A DNA stretch of 46,390 nucleotides from Fragilaria crotonensis. Its lineage: Eukaryota > Bacillariophyta > Fragilariophyceae > Fragilariales > Fragilariaceae. The first letter of the stretch is position 1. Each line of letters starts with the position of its first letter. The DNA is taken from NCBI GenBank assembly GCA_022925895.1, contig JAKSYS010000508.1, forward strand, positions 1-46,390, in the 5' to 3' direction. Below the pieces are notes generated by a model. The model did no database searches and was not told the origin of the DNA. It worked only from the letters and a program-made list of their open reading frames with translations. Position numbers and translations under genes: made by a program. Below, one piece after another: positions 29,459-39,757 of the stretch.

Positions 29459-29807
29459 CGTCACAATTGTACTTGGAACTTGGAGTAGGGTAGCAAAAGC
29501 GATGGACGAGATTGTTCTGTCAGAAGATGCGATGGTTGGATGGGATGAGGAGTTCTCTCGCCAATATTCTGGTAGCAGTATATGTACAACTCTATACTCT
29601 GTAAATGAACTCCACTGTGTACTGTTGCACCTGTACGACAGTACAGGAACTCCTCCCAAAGCACTATGTACTGTACGTGGAGGATACTGGTACTTGTGTA
29701 CTCGAGACTCGAGACAGATTTGGATTTCTGACGCAACCGGAAGATCGGCTCCCATACGCACTCTTATTCAACAACAGCAACATAGACAACGAAGCAAAAA
29801 CAACAAC
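29459..29807. promoter_or_regulatory. Head-to-head promoter region, YqgF-like / S-formylglutathione hydrolase
   Basis: The two ATGs are 349 bp apart on opposite strands. The plus-strand frame of the hydrolase is open from 29502 and the minus-strand frame of the nuclease from 29761, but neither extension is conserved in its family. Several GTAC/TGTAC words lie at 29580-29700. Confidence 0.5.
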
Positions 29808-30698
29808 ATGTCGACAGAGATTGAGATCCTTTCGAAAACCCGCGTGGGTGGCCCCAACGGAGGATATTATCACAAGATCAAGCATGCGTCTACTTCGACT
29901 GGAACCGACATGGAGTTTGGCCTGTATCTCCCATTGAATCATGACAAAAACAACACGAAGATCACCACTCCAGTCCTGTACTGGTTGTCAGGTCTCACAT
30001 GCACGGAAGCCAATTTCTCCACCAAGGCGGGTAGTCGTGCCTTTAATGTTGCCGAACGTGAGGGTATCGCCATGGTTCTGCCCGACACGTCGCCACGAGG
30101 AGACAATGTTCCAAATGTGGATTCGTATGATTTGGGACAGGGAGCAGGATTTTACATCAATGCCACACAGTCCCCGTACGATGCGAACTACCAAATGTAC
30201 ACGTACGTGACTCAGGAATTGCCGGCCCTGTTGGAGAAGGAATTTCAACTATCGTCGTCTCTGAAATCCATTTCGGGACATTCGATGGGTGGACATGGTG
30301 CTCTCACGATCGCCTTGAAAGATCCAAAGTCATGGGTCTCGGTCAGTGCCTTTTCTCCCATTTGCAATCCCACCAACTGCCCCTGGGGTCAAAAGGCATT
30401 CACGGCATACCTCGGAAGTGTTGAAGCAGGAGAATTGCACGATGCGACCGTCCTTTTATCCAAACGCACCACTCCCGTACTTGAATTCGATGACATTCTT
30501 ATTGATCAAGGAGATGCCGATGAATTCTTGGTGGCCGGACAGCTCCTACCGGAAGCATTCCAAGCGGCAGCCTCCAACTGTGGTCAGAAAGTTACTGTTC
30601 ACATGAGAGAAGGATTCGATCATTCTTATCACTTTATTGCAGCATTCATTGAAGATCATGTTGTCTTTCACAGCAAACGCTTGCACAACAAGATATAA
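29808..30698 (+). CDS. S-formylglutathione hydrolase (esterase D)
   Basis: 296 residues (family about 280). The enzyme hydrolyses S-formylglutathione to formate and glutathione, the second step of glutathione-dependent formaldehyde detoxification, in the cytosol. Visible family features are VLYWLSGLTCTEANF (56-70), VLPDTSPRGDNVP (90-102), the nucleophile elbow SGHSMGGHGALTIAL (156-170, Ser159), ILIDQGDADEFL (230-241, catalytic Asp) and GFDHSYHFIAAFIEDH (269-284, catalytic His272). The start MSTEIEILSKTRVGGP fits the family N-terminus. An in-frame ATG at 29502 would add 102 residues of non-conserved sequence and is rejected. No targeting signal is seen. Confidence 0.94.
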   Translation: MSTEIEILSKTRVGGPNGGYYHKIKHASTSTGTDMEFGLYLPLNHDKNNTKITTPVLYWLSGLTCTEANFSTKAGSRAFNVAEREGIAMVLPDTSPRGDNVPNVDSYDLGQGAGFYINATQSPYDANYQMYTYVTQELPALLEKEFQLSSSLKSISGHSMGGHGALTIALKDPKSWVSVSAFSPICNPTNCPWGQKAFTAYLGSVEAGELHDATVLLSKRTTPVLEFDDILIDQGDADEFLVAGQLLPEAFQAAASNCGQKVTVHMREGFDHSYHFIAAFIEDHVVFHSKRLHNKI

Positions 30699-32076
30699 TG
30701 ACACATGGCACACGTTTGATGGTGTTGGCAAAACAAAACGAGGCGATTGATGCGCTGCACGGTGATGAATGCCTCCGCGCGGTCGTTCACTATTAGACTA
30801 TTTAGTCTACTCTACTAGTAGTAGAATGTGTGAGAGAGACCCTAATTTTCGTAGTACTTAGTTTTGTGTGTCATTCTCGCTCTCCGTGATGTTGTAGAGT
30901 TCCCACCTTTCATTTCATGCTCTTTCATTGAATTTCTTTGGCTCATTCTGATTTGTACACATACGAAAAAACCATGGATACCTTCGCCGTTGATGTCAAT
31001 GCAGGCTTGCCCAGCGGACGTTTGACCTTGACTGCAGCAACAGTGCAATAAAAAACAACATACGTGGAAAAATGAATCCAGGTGAAGGAAACGGAAGATA
31101 GCCCTTCACCGCAAGGGGCCTTCAAAGATTCTTCTCCTGGCATGGCACATTTCGACGGTACATTTGGATGTAAATGTATAGCTGCGTTGGAAGATGAGGG
31201 GAAGAAAGCGCCGTGGTGCCAACCACGACCCTGTTGGGTGGTAGCACAACGGACACCTCTAGGTCTCCAACAACATCCTTGGTGGTATTTGAGCCCGGCA
31301 AAAACTACATCAAACTATATCCTTCCGAGCTAACTCGTATCTTCTACCTGTCAGGATCCTCCAGAGCCCTTCGCAAGGACCTATCATAGTGGCAAGTAAA
31401 AGAGTGATGAATAACAAGCTATTCTTCCTTCTAGGGTTCATGCTCGCTAAGTAAGAATTTCAGCCACAACGTCATGATCAAATAGGATTCCTTGTCCACC
31501 ATACTCCTAGTTCACCAGGCAACGAAAATAGGTTGACGTTACAGATGCAAGATGGATATAATCGCAAGGGAGACTTGTTAGAGACAACGTATATGCCCCC
31601 AAGCCCCGTATGGGAGCAACTGATATCTGCCAAGTGGCATGGCTCCCGGTAGGTACTTCCTGGGCTTTATCCGGAACAACCTTGACTGTATCAACTATCG
31701 ACCACCATGCCCGTCAAGGTCGTAAGTTTCAAACAGCAAAGAATTGGGGTGACAATCGAGTGGGTTGATGCTCGGCACTCTTGTGAAGTACTGATGCGAC
31801 CTACTGGGAGTACGTGGAATGCTGACGATGGACGAGGAACTACCGCGGACGACGAGAAACTCGATTCCACGGAGGTACAAGCAAACTCATCAGGCAGAAC
31901 AACAAATGTAACAATGCGCATCCGCTCTGAACCAAACAAATGGAGAACCAAAGTACTCGATTTTGGATGAATGCAGTCAAGATTACGCAACCGGATGACC
32001 CTGCACTCGAGAAATTGACATCAAAATGTAGTCATGGATTTGTCTTGCAATTTTCATTTTTCTAAAATGGCTTTTC
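30699..32076. other. Intergenic region of 1.4 kb, possible gene relic
   Basis: No intact gene was found. Plus-strand sequence at about 31215-31389 is protein-like (FEPGKNYIKLYPSELTRIFY, ending LRKDLS-stop), but its frame is closed just upstream, and 31707-31970 has an 87-residue frame without recognised motifs. A decayed gene or an intron-split gene that I cannot assemble is possible. Confidence 0.4.
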
Positions 32077-32286
32077 TTAGATTGTTTTGCGCTGAAGACC
32101 TGGTGGCAACGATTGTGTCAACTTATCCGCCTTCTCCGAATCAGTAACGACCAAAGTGTAAAGGTGGCGAGAGCATCGGATCTTGAACTTGGTCTGAGCC
32201 TCACGCTTGCGAATCTTGACAAGCTTGGCATCCGCCCGACGGGCCTTTTGGAGGAAATCGCGAATGTCCGTAATTTGCTTTGGCAT
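32077..32286 (-). CDS. RPL38: 60S ribosomal protein eL38
   Basis: 69 residues, the family's usual length of about 70. [21 protein letters not shown] at the start, [16 protein letters not shown] in the middle and [10 protein letters not shown] near the end are the conserved blocks of eukaryotic L38e, a small protein of the large subunit. The frame is open upstream to 32406, but the ATG at 32286 starts the conserved sequence. It is intronless here. Confidence 0.96.
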   Translation of the reverse strand: MPKQITDIRDFLQKARRADAKLVKIRKREAQTKFKIRCSRHLYTLVVTDSEKADKLTQSLPPGLQRKTI

Positions 32287-33012
32287 CGTGTAATGTGATG
32301 AATGTGAATGAGATGTCAATCTGTGGACTCTTTTCCTGACTGACGAAAACGCAACAAACGAAAACAGTGCGTGAGTTATGCATGAGTAACATATCACGTC
32401 GTTCATGGATTACACCATGAACATGAGACCAACAAACATCCTTCTTCATTCCGCAAATAACCATCATCCACGCCCCTACTTTATTGCCTAAGCGACAACC
32501 CATTTCCTCCAAAATGGTCGTTCTCAAACACCGTCATCGTCATGGTCAACAGGGAAACGCACACACCTTTTTTGGAAAGTGTGGACGACGTTTCAGTATG
32601 AGTGCTGCTAGCATCTACGACAAAGTAAAAGGGGAATCGGTAAACACGTCAGTACGTCGACCGCTGGTGGGAATGTATTCTCCATCGGCTGACGCACGGA
32701 TGGCAGATATCTCGAGTTTCTGCGGCCCATTGCTCCTATGTCCTATGTGCTATGTGTTCTACTTGTACTGGAGTACCAGGTAATCCCTTGCTAGTAGTAC
32801 AGTAGTTGACGTACAGGTACATTGCAATCAACAGTACCGTAGTAGCTGTACCGATGATGACTGGAGACTGAACTCCTATGTACATGTAGAACGCTCTAAA
32901 ATGTTAGTATACAATCTTCAACCTATATACGAACACGTTTATTTACATTATTCATATTCTTCCTCTACACATCTTGACTCGCGACATTTTCTTCTTCAAA
33001 AGAAAACAGTTG
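32287..33012. other. Divergent promoter region, eL38 / phosphatase
   Basis: A 99-residue plus-strand frame (32484-32783) is present but matches nothing. A palindrome-like word, GTACTGGAGTAC, sits near 32765-32776, followed by many GTAC/AGTAC words to 32890. Confidence 0.45.
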
Positions 33013-33729
33013 ATGTTGCGACGAAACCGACGAAGTAGGTTACGGGTTGACTCGACCTTCTCCATGAGTTGCTTTCTACTTATAATCATCCTTCCTGTTG
33101 CTGTAACGGCAGCATCGTTTGTTTCATATCATGACAGTGTTCGTCACGTGTCAGCGCACCGCTGGTTATCGTCATTGTCATCATCATCATTGGAAACAGG
33201 GATTTCACCTATTCACAATTTTGGACCCGTCTCCAAGCGCGACCAAATTCTCTTTACCGCCGAACGGCCCGGACATCCAGTTTCTAAGAACATGGTACCG
33301 TCAGAGATGGTTACCGAATGGATATCCTTCATGAAGGACAAGGGCATTACCCACGTTTTGGTCTTGTTGGATTCCAACGAGATGGATGTGTACTCTGATC
33401 CAGGCCTGATTGACATGTATCGAACCTTTGGAATGGAACCACATGTTGTTCCCATGGGAAGTCATGGAGCGTACACACGCATCATGGAAATTTTGAAAAC
33501 TGTCGAGGAGTCAAACCAAAAGGCTGTCACGCATTGTACCGGAGGCGTTGGTCGCGCTGGTCGTGTCGCGGCAGCATGGTTGACGACTCGATATAATTTG
33601 ACCGTTCAGGATGCAACCCAAGAAGTCATGGAAATGGCCATGACATGTGGTATCAAGCGATTGGGTGATGTTCAAAAATTGGAACTTTGGATGGACCACC
33701 ACAAGGCGAGTAGTGGTACAATGTTGTAA
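33013..33729 (+). CDS. Dual-specificity / tyrosine-phosphatase-like protein with N-terminal targeting sequence
   Basis: 238 residues from the ATG at 33013; an ATG at 33064 (221 residues) would place the hydrophobic segment MSCFLLIIILPVAVTAASF at the very N-terminus. The catalytic loop is HCTGGVGRAGR (residues 174-184), with Cys175 and Arg181 as the CX5R pair. The upstream segment THVLVLLDSNEMDVYSDPGL fits the phosphatase fold, but the general-acid Asp cannot be placed with confidence. The signal peptide followed by A-S-F resembles the plastid entry motif of algae with secondary plastids, so plastid or secretory localisation is likely. The substrate (phosphoprotein, lipid or glucan) cannot be read. 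Confidence 0.82.
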   Translation: MLRRNRRSRLRVDSTFSMSCFLLIIILPVAVTAASFVSYHDSVRHVSAHRWLSSLSSSSLETGISPIHNFGPVSKRDQILFTAERPGHPVSKNMVPSEMVTEWISFMKDKGITHVLVLLDSNEMDVYSDPGLIDMYRTFGMEPHVVPMGSHGAYTRIMEILKTVEESNQKAVTHCTGGVGRAGRVAAAWLTTRYNLTVQDATQEVMEMAMTCGIKRLGDVQKLELWMDHHKASSGTML

Positions 33730-34030
33730 TTACCAAGAAGTAGAATGTTATATTGTTATATGGTAGCGATTACAACCACCGTCACCTAATTGTTGGCCCG
33801 TGTCTCTGGCAGCTGGGTTAAGAGTCACTTCAAATGATTGCATGGGAGCATTGACCGGGATTCAGAAGCATAATGTTATCAGAGTATTATTCACCAGAGC
33901 GATCAAGAGAGGAGGATGCACATGACATTTTCTCGTTCTTGAAAACGTGCATCGAAGTGCCAATGAAGAAACAGCGGAACGCAACTTGACACGAAGACCG
34001 GTATTCGGAGGAGAAAACTGAATAATGATC
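33730..34030. other. Convergent intergenic region
   Basis: 301 bp between the 3' ends of the phosphatase (plus) and the PanE-like gene (minus). No feature was recognised. Confidence 0.5.
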
Positions 34031-35244
34031 CTATGGTAGTTCAAAACTGAGGAATCCCTTGGCAGAACAGTCTCGAAGCAAGCCATTGTGGGTGGGGCAC
34101 GCCTCATCACCAAGCTTGTAAAAGTATTGGTTGCGCCATTCGAATTCCTTGACCGCGCATGGGAAATCAGCAACCACCTCCGTGTACGAGGCAAGTCGCT
34201 CAATGACACCGTCGGTAAACATAATGCCCTCCTTGGCACTGACAGCCTTGATCAACTCGGTAATTACCGCTTCTACGAGACCTTTGTGGTCTCTTCCGGC
34301 TTGACCAACAGAGGAACACTCCTTGGCAGCGCCAACCAACATGTACGTTGAGATCCAACTTGAAGAGCAGGAAAGAAGCGAGTTGTGAGACGAATATACG
34401 CAACAAACATAGGCCAAGCAACCGACAGAAAAGGTTTGCATCAGACATCCAAGGAAGTAAAAGGTTCCATGGTGTCGGTCAACTGTTTTTGCGAAACGTT
34501 TATGGGAATACATCATCATCGCAAACCTGACGGCATCTTCTGACCCGCATGTGAGAATTGGGAGACTTACATTAACTTTTCAAACATGGCCGGTCGGTAT
34601 TCTTCTGTTGTTATCACTTTACATTTCAAGTCGAGCGCAGCGAGACGATCGGCAAAAGCCTGGGCGTGTTCGCCGGTAGCAGCTGTCAACCCTTCAGGGT
34701 TCGCCTTGGTCACACCATCGATAGGATCAGCACCTTTGGCTGTGACGGACAGGAACAGCAAAACTTGTGTATTGTCCATCAGCCCCTTGGCTTGCAAGAA
34801 ATCGTCCAAGTATCCATTTTGCATAAATACCAAGTCCTTGCGTCTATTCTCGGGGCACTTTTCAACGATACCCTCCAGAGCATCATTTCTGGTAGTCACC
34901 AAAATTGGTCCCGTGCCCTCAGGATCAATCGAATCTTCGCGTCCGACCACAACCGATTTGCCTCCTTCGGCCAACAAACCACCGATACGACCAGATCCAA
35001 CAATCGTCATTGGAATCTGTGCCACAGCAGTTGTTGCCAAGCCCGATGAATCATCCGCAGTTTCTGGTTCGGCAAATCCACGCTTCTCCAACCAAGCCTT
35101 CTTGCGGTCCCACTTCTTCGCCCCCCGTGATGCCATCAACAAGGCTGTATTGTAACAACTTTTCCTCACGCAAGGACTAGTCGTAGAAAACCAAGCGTCG
35201 GCGACGGCAGTGTAAGCGAGGAGCAGAGAAATGCAAATCTTCAT
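34031..35244 (-). CDS. PanE/ApbA-like NAD(P)-binding reductase homologue, plastid-targeted, two exons
   Basis: Exons 35244-34571 and 34358-34031, with a 212-nt intron (GTAAGT...CAAG); 333 residues. The signal peptide MKICISLLLAYTAVADA is followed by W-F, as in bipartite plastid presequences. Next comes a Ser/Arg-rich stretch, then a Rossmann start IPMTIVGSGRIGGLL. Further blocks are ILVTTRNDALEGIV, LVFMQNGYLDDFL and EEYRPAMFEKLIWISTYMLVGA, which spans the exon junction. This resembles ketopantoate-reductase-like proteins (2-dehydropantoate to pantoate). The key catalytic Lys cannot be assigned safely, so the enzymatic call stays at family level. Proteins of this type in algae are often of unknown function. 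Confidence 0.75.
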
Positions 35245-35823
35245 CTTCGTGGTGTCGAGACCAGAAGATAAAACTCCATATTTATGATCAAATCGAGAAG
35301 TGGTGGTTCGGACGCGAAATCTTGTCCTCTGCGTACGTCAGTCGTCGTCGCCAGTGACGTGTGCGTAACAAGTGTAACAATGCAACAGTACCTGGTACAA
35401 CTTTACTGTTGTAATTGTCCAGTACTTGCATACTTGTAACCGAAAAAATGGTCCATGTACCTGTAACCTCTGTACTGTGCTATGGCTTAGGTGCAGCTTT
35501 CCACGCTCGTACACCGCTGCAGTAAACAGTAGCACATGTATCATACCATCATACCGTACTCGGAGTAAGGACAAAAAATGACTCAAAAGACTGATTGGGA
35601 CATCCTGGGCATCACGTACCATCGCACATTTTAAAACAACAACATCCGCATGGAAATGGCATCAGAAAGACCCTCCCGAAACTCCAGTACGGGATAAAAA
35701 TTTATGACCTGACCGAGCAGGAACAACAGGATCTGTTCGTTGCTCGTTGAGAAACGAAATTGAGAGCGGCCGTCGTCGTTTTGCCTATGCTATTGTATCC
35801 AACTGATCGCATACGATAAAAAA
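35245..35823. promoter_or_regulatory. Divergent promoter region, PanE-like / ABCD-like
   Basis: 579 bp separate the two start codons. It contains a palindrome variant (35556-35567) and several GTACCTGG/TACCTG words (35385-35465). No coding frame is credible. Confidence 0.45.
35556..35567. promoter_or_regulatory. Near-palindrome GTACTCGGAGTA
   Basis: Variant of the 725-737 element, roughly midway between two divergent start codons. Confidence 0.35.
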
Positions 35824-37932
35824 ATGGTGGAGGTTGAGAATAAGCCTAGTAGAGAGGAGCCTCAATCGGCTTCGATCGGTCTTTGTCTCCTTACATGGTG
35901 GGGACTTGTTGCCGGAACGGCCTATGTCTACGACTTTGAGCCAGCATGGGCGTTTGGTACAGTTTGTGGAGTATCCGTGCTCATCACACTCCTCAAGTTG
36001 GTATGGAGAAAGTCGTGGTTCTTGACACTTCGAGCACGCTGCTGCTGTTGTTGTCGATGTGGGTGGATGTCGTGGATCTGTCGAGCTCGCGAGCCTCGGG
36101 AAACGACCAAGAGGCAGCACTCGCCGTGGAGAAAGCAGGTGTCTTTGGCCTTCGAAATGGCCCTTCCTTACTTTCGAGAATCATCGAGGGGAAGATGGCT
36201 TTTCGCTGGTATGATACTACTCACACTGATAGATTCGGCAGTGAAAATCGTGTTTTCATTCACGTCCAGGGCATTTTTCAATGCTCTGGAGCACAAGGAT
36301 GCAGCCTCCTTTTCCAGGGTATTGATTGTATATACGTCCATCCTTGTTGCCGGAGCTCCCGTGTCTTCTCTGTACAACTTTCAACGAGAGAGACTAACGA
36401 TCGCATGGCGCGATTGGATGACCAATCGAACTCTGAACTTGTACACGAACTGTCGAGTGTATTATGTGCTGGACAAAGAAATCGACAATCCAGATCAGCG
36501 CATCGCTCAAGATGTAGATGCTTTTACATCATATTCGCTCCGGTTGCTCGTGACGGTACTCGACAATACAATCAATTTGATTTCATTCTCTGTCATCATA
36601 TGCACCATTGAACCTGAGCTCTTTCTGGTCATTATTGTCTACGCATTTGCTGGAACTGTCATTTCCACCTGGATTGGTGCGCGCCTCGTGCCACTCAATT
36701 TTGAATTGCTGCAATACGAAGCCGACTTTCGGTATTCCCTGGTGCGACTTCGCGAACATGCGGAATCGATTGCCTTTTACAAGGGAGAAGACTTGGAGAA
36801 GGAGAACTTGCGACTTCGATTCGAAAGCATTCTGGACACACGGCGGGACATTATAGGAACGGAACGAAATTTGGAGATGTTTACGTCGCTCTACCAGTAC
36901 CTCACATGGGTAGTGCCGATAGCTGTCGTGGCGCCGCGGTATTTTGCTGGATCGATTGATCTGGGAGTGGTCATGCAAACGCGATATGCCTTCTTGCAAA
37001 TTGTCGGCGACTTGTCCATGTAAGTAAACTCCCATGCAACGCTGCAACACTGCTGCAAAACCGATCTGACCTCCTCTACCTTCAGAATCATAAAACAGTT
37101 CAGCGAGCTCAGTACATGTTCCGCTGGTATCGATCGTCTGACTTCCTTCTATGGCGCCGTGCGACTTGCGGACTGCAGTCGTAGTAATATTGACCCACTC
37201 TTGCAATTTGACCCGAAACCAGACCCAGGAGATAGCGACTGTCGCGTGGTTGTCGATGACGAGGCACCATCCAGAAAAATTATTGTACATGACACCCTAA
37301 AGGGATTCGCCATTACGAACCTGACACTAATGACGCCTGATCTATCTCGATTGTTATCACGTAACCTGAATGTTCCACAACAGTCTGGGAATTTGCTCAT
37401 TACTGGTCCTTCCGGAGTCGGAAAATCATCTCTGTTACGTGCCATTGGTGGACTGTGGAATCGGGGAGATGGTATCATTGAGCGCCCGCAAGATGCATTT
37501 TTCCTACCACAACAACCGTATTGCACACTTGGCTCAATGCGACGTCAATTGCTTTACCCCGTTTCACCGTCAGCAAATGCACCTTCAGATGATGAATTGG
37601 TGCGAATTTTGACCCGAGTTGGCTTGCACCATCTGGCCAAGGACCTATCGGCTGAGCAAGATTGGGCCCATCGACTGTCGTTGGGAGAACAGCAGCGACT
37701 CGCCTTCGGCAGAGTATTGGTCCATAACCCTCGCTTTCTTCTCCTAGATGAGGCTACGTCTGCGTTGGACTTGGAAAGTGAAGAGCAAATGTACAACTTA
37801 TTGAAGGATGTGCAGTACATTAGCGTTGGTCACCGACCATCGTTATGGCAGTATCACGATCGGCATTTGCAACTGCGAAAGGATGGGAGTTGCGTTGTTG
37901 GCAACATCGAAACTACACAACCGATCATGTGA
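35824..37932 (+). CDS. ABC transporter of the ABCD / SbmA-YddA type, two exons
   Basis: Exons 35824-37019 and 37086-37932, with a 66-nt intron (GTAAGT...TTCAG); 680 residues. The membrane domain comes first: several helices, then YNFQRERLTIAWRDWMTNRTLNLY, followed by NPDQRIAQDVDAF, the EAA-like motif of the ABC_membrane_2 family. The nucleotide-binding domain has Walker A LLITGPSGVGKSSLL, signature LSLGEQQRLAFGRV, Walker B RFLLLDEATSALD and H-loop SVGHRPSL. Relatives include the peroxisomal fatty acyl-CoA transporters ABCD1-3, ABCD4 and bacterial YddA/SbmA. The N-terminus has two extra helices and a Cys-rich loop (RCCCCCRCGW, about residues 72-81) not typical of the family. No peroxisomal or plastid signal is obvious; the substrate is unknown. 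Confidence 0.9.
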
Positions 37933-38057
37933 TGCGAGGAACTTTGACTATGTGGGAAAATGCTTTGAAAGCCGAGCAAATCCCATGAAACGTCGCGCTA
38001 AAGCAGGAGAATAATGAAGTTCCGGCAAAACAGAAAATCCCAGTTCAATAAATGATT

Positions 38058-39236
38058 CTAGTTACGACGCCTTTTCTTATTAAAGTTGTTCTTGTTCTTG
38101 CTCTTGTTGGCCTTCTCTTCTGCCTTTTGTCGAATTTGATTGTTCTTGAAGTCAATGAACTTCTGCCAGTAGGCCTTTTCATCCTCTCCGTCCAAGACAC
38201 GGGCCGATTCTACCTTCTTGCCACCAACAACGACCTCTCCCGACTGCAACTTGTCGGCAAACTCCTTCACCTTTTCGCTTGGTTCCGGAAATCGAATGGC
38301 ACCCTCGGTTTGACCTCGTGAATAGTCAGCATACACATCTGGCATGTCCTTCAGCGTCTCTCGAAGAGCTTCTCGATCACAGGTCTCGGCATCTAGACCC
38401 TTGAGTTCAATGACACAACCAGGTTTCCAGTCAAGGGTGAATAGCTTGACTTCAATTTCCTCGTGCTTGCGTTTCGCAGCAGCGTCCTTGGTGTCATCTT
38501 GTTTCGAATCCGAATTCTTGTTGTGATTGTCACCACCATTGTCCTTGTTGCTGTTCTTCGGCTTTTCCACTTTCCGTGCATCAATCCAATCACGGAGCTT
38601 TTGAACCTGCAATGTGGTACCCTTGAGTTCGAGGACCTTTTTGGGTGGTTCACCCACCAAATCGGCAGCGGCCTTTTCAAAGGCATCCGCCGACTCGAAT
38701 TCCACCAAACATTTACCAGCGGGCACCATTTTCCGCTTTTGATAATTACCATTGCCAGCAGCAGGCGGAGGTGAATAATGACTCGTATCGTCTGTTTTGT
38801 TGGAGTCCGAGTTTGGTTCAGGTTTCCACTTGAGTTTAACAATCATAACTTTCCCGTATTCTTCAAAGAGTGGTCGAAGGTCAAGCGCTGTAACAGTGTA
38901 TTTGTTCTCCTCTACTGGAAGGTTGCTAACATGCAACGAAACCGGAATGTTATCATCCATTTGCGATTTCTTCATTGGTTCCTTTCGACGAATCGAATCC
39001 CCCTCCACAACCAAGAAATCACTCAACGTTTTGGCCGCCTCCAGGACTTGTTCCCCTTCAGCTGTGAGTTTCTGAATCGATTTGAATTTCAAGAGCGTCT
39101 CGACGGGGAGGCTCCCACCAAAGTCATCCTCACGTCCAATTTGTTTCTGCATGAACCGATCCACACGGAGATTGGCATCACTAAAGAAGAACGTGAGGCG
39201 CTCCGCAATCTCATCAGAGGTGCCAGTTGTTGTCAT
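38058..39236 (-). CDS. La protein (La-motif RNA-binding protein)
   Basis: 392 residues, intronless. The La motif is at residues 6-95 (RLTFFFSDANLRVDRFM, LLKFKSIQKLT), followed by RRM1 (SLHVSNLPV, about residue 100, to LVEFESADAFEKAAAD, about 185). A Lys/Asp/Asn-rich linker precedes a second RRM-like domain (CVIELKGLDAETCDREALRETL through EGAIRFPEP), and the tail is basic (KKRRRN), probably a nuclear localisation signal. Genuine La binds the UUU-OH 3' ends of RNA polymerase III transcripts and protects them. RRM1 carries an unusual insertion (about residues 143-165, Ser/Asp/Pro/Gly-rich). The gene converges with the ABCD-like gene across only 125 bp. Confidence 0.93.
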   Translation of the reverse strand: MTTTGTSDEIAERLTFFFSDANLRVDRFMQKQIGREDDFGGSLPVETLLKFKSIQKLTAEGEQVLEAAKTLSDFLVVEGDSIRRKEPMKKSQMDDNIPVSLHVSNLPVEENKYTVTALDLRPLFEEYGKVMIVKLKWKPEPNSDSNKTDDTSHYSPPPAAGNGNYQKRKMVPAGKCLVEFESADAFEKAAADLVGEPPKKVLELKGTTLQVQKLRDWIDARKVEKPKNSNKDNGGDNHNKNSDSKQDDTKDAAAKRKHEEIEVKLFTLDWKPGCVIELKGLDAETCDREALRETLKDMPDVYADYSRGQTEGAIRFPEPSEKVKEFADKLQSGEVVVGGKKVESARVLDGEDEKAYWQKFIDFKNNQIRQKAEEKANKSKNKNNFNKKRRRN

Positions 39237-39757
39237 TATAGAAAGTGGTTATATTTTTGGCTTGTTCTAGAGAATGATATCTGCGTTCAGTGCGATCTGG
39301 GTTGTTATCACGCAGTGTGTCAGAAATCAACTATGATGAGGTGATTACCGGTGGTGGTCGTCGATTGTTGACTGAGAGATCTGGCTTCGAAAAAATAGAG
39401 TAATAAACGCGCTGCGCGATCTTGAAATGTTGAAAATCAGATGAATGGCCTTTGTGACTCTTCACGTCTGTCCGCCCACATCTCACCTCTCCTCTACTCT
39501 TCATAAATCCCTCGTGAAAACGGCATGAAGGTTGCCTGGGGGCTGGGGGGTGGGTGACGCATTCGAACTCTGCATCAGCAGAGAAGATGCGTAGAGATCC
39601 GATTTTCAACAGCTTGGCCACCGAGTTTCACAATGAGAACCGTTCTCATCTCCTGCAAATGCGCGACCTGCAGTGACACGAAAGTCAACACTAATATAAA
39701 GCGTTATTGTAGTACTCCGAGTATAAGATCAAAGGTATCAGGTAGTTCTAATTGAGC
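39237..39757. promoter_or_regulatory. Divergent promoter region, La / DUF4336
   Basis: 521 bp between the two start codons. A 96-residue minus-strand frame (39331-39621) has no recognised content. The DUF4336-proximal end carries the near-palindrome at 39712-39723. Confidence 0.45.
39712..39723. promoter_or_regulatory. Near-palindrome GTACTCCGAGTA
   Basis: Twelve of thirteen bases match the element upstream of the heliorhodopsin gene, and the distance to the downstream ATG is similar (34 bp here, 15 bp there). Confidence 0.4.

Noticed and set aside
29459-29761. 101-codon N-terminal extension of the YqgF-like protein
   Set aside because: Antisense to the above and without protein character; the ATG at 29458 starts a hydrophobic targeting segment.
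29502-29807. 102-codon N-terminal extension of S-formylglutathione hydrolase
   Set aside because: Not conserved in the family, overlaps the opposite gene's promoter, and the ATG at 29808 fits the known N-terminus.
32484-32783. 99-codon plus-strand frame between eL38 and the phosphatase
   Set aside because: Unrecognised and biased composition; lies in a divergent promoter region.
39530-39600. Possible tRNA because of a TTCGAA-type box on the minus strand
   Set aside because: The flanking bases do not form T-arm or acceptor stems.
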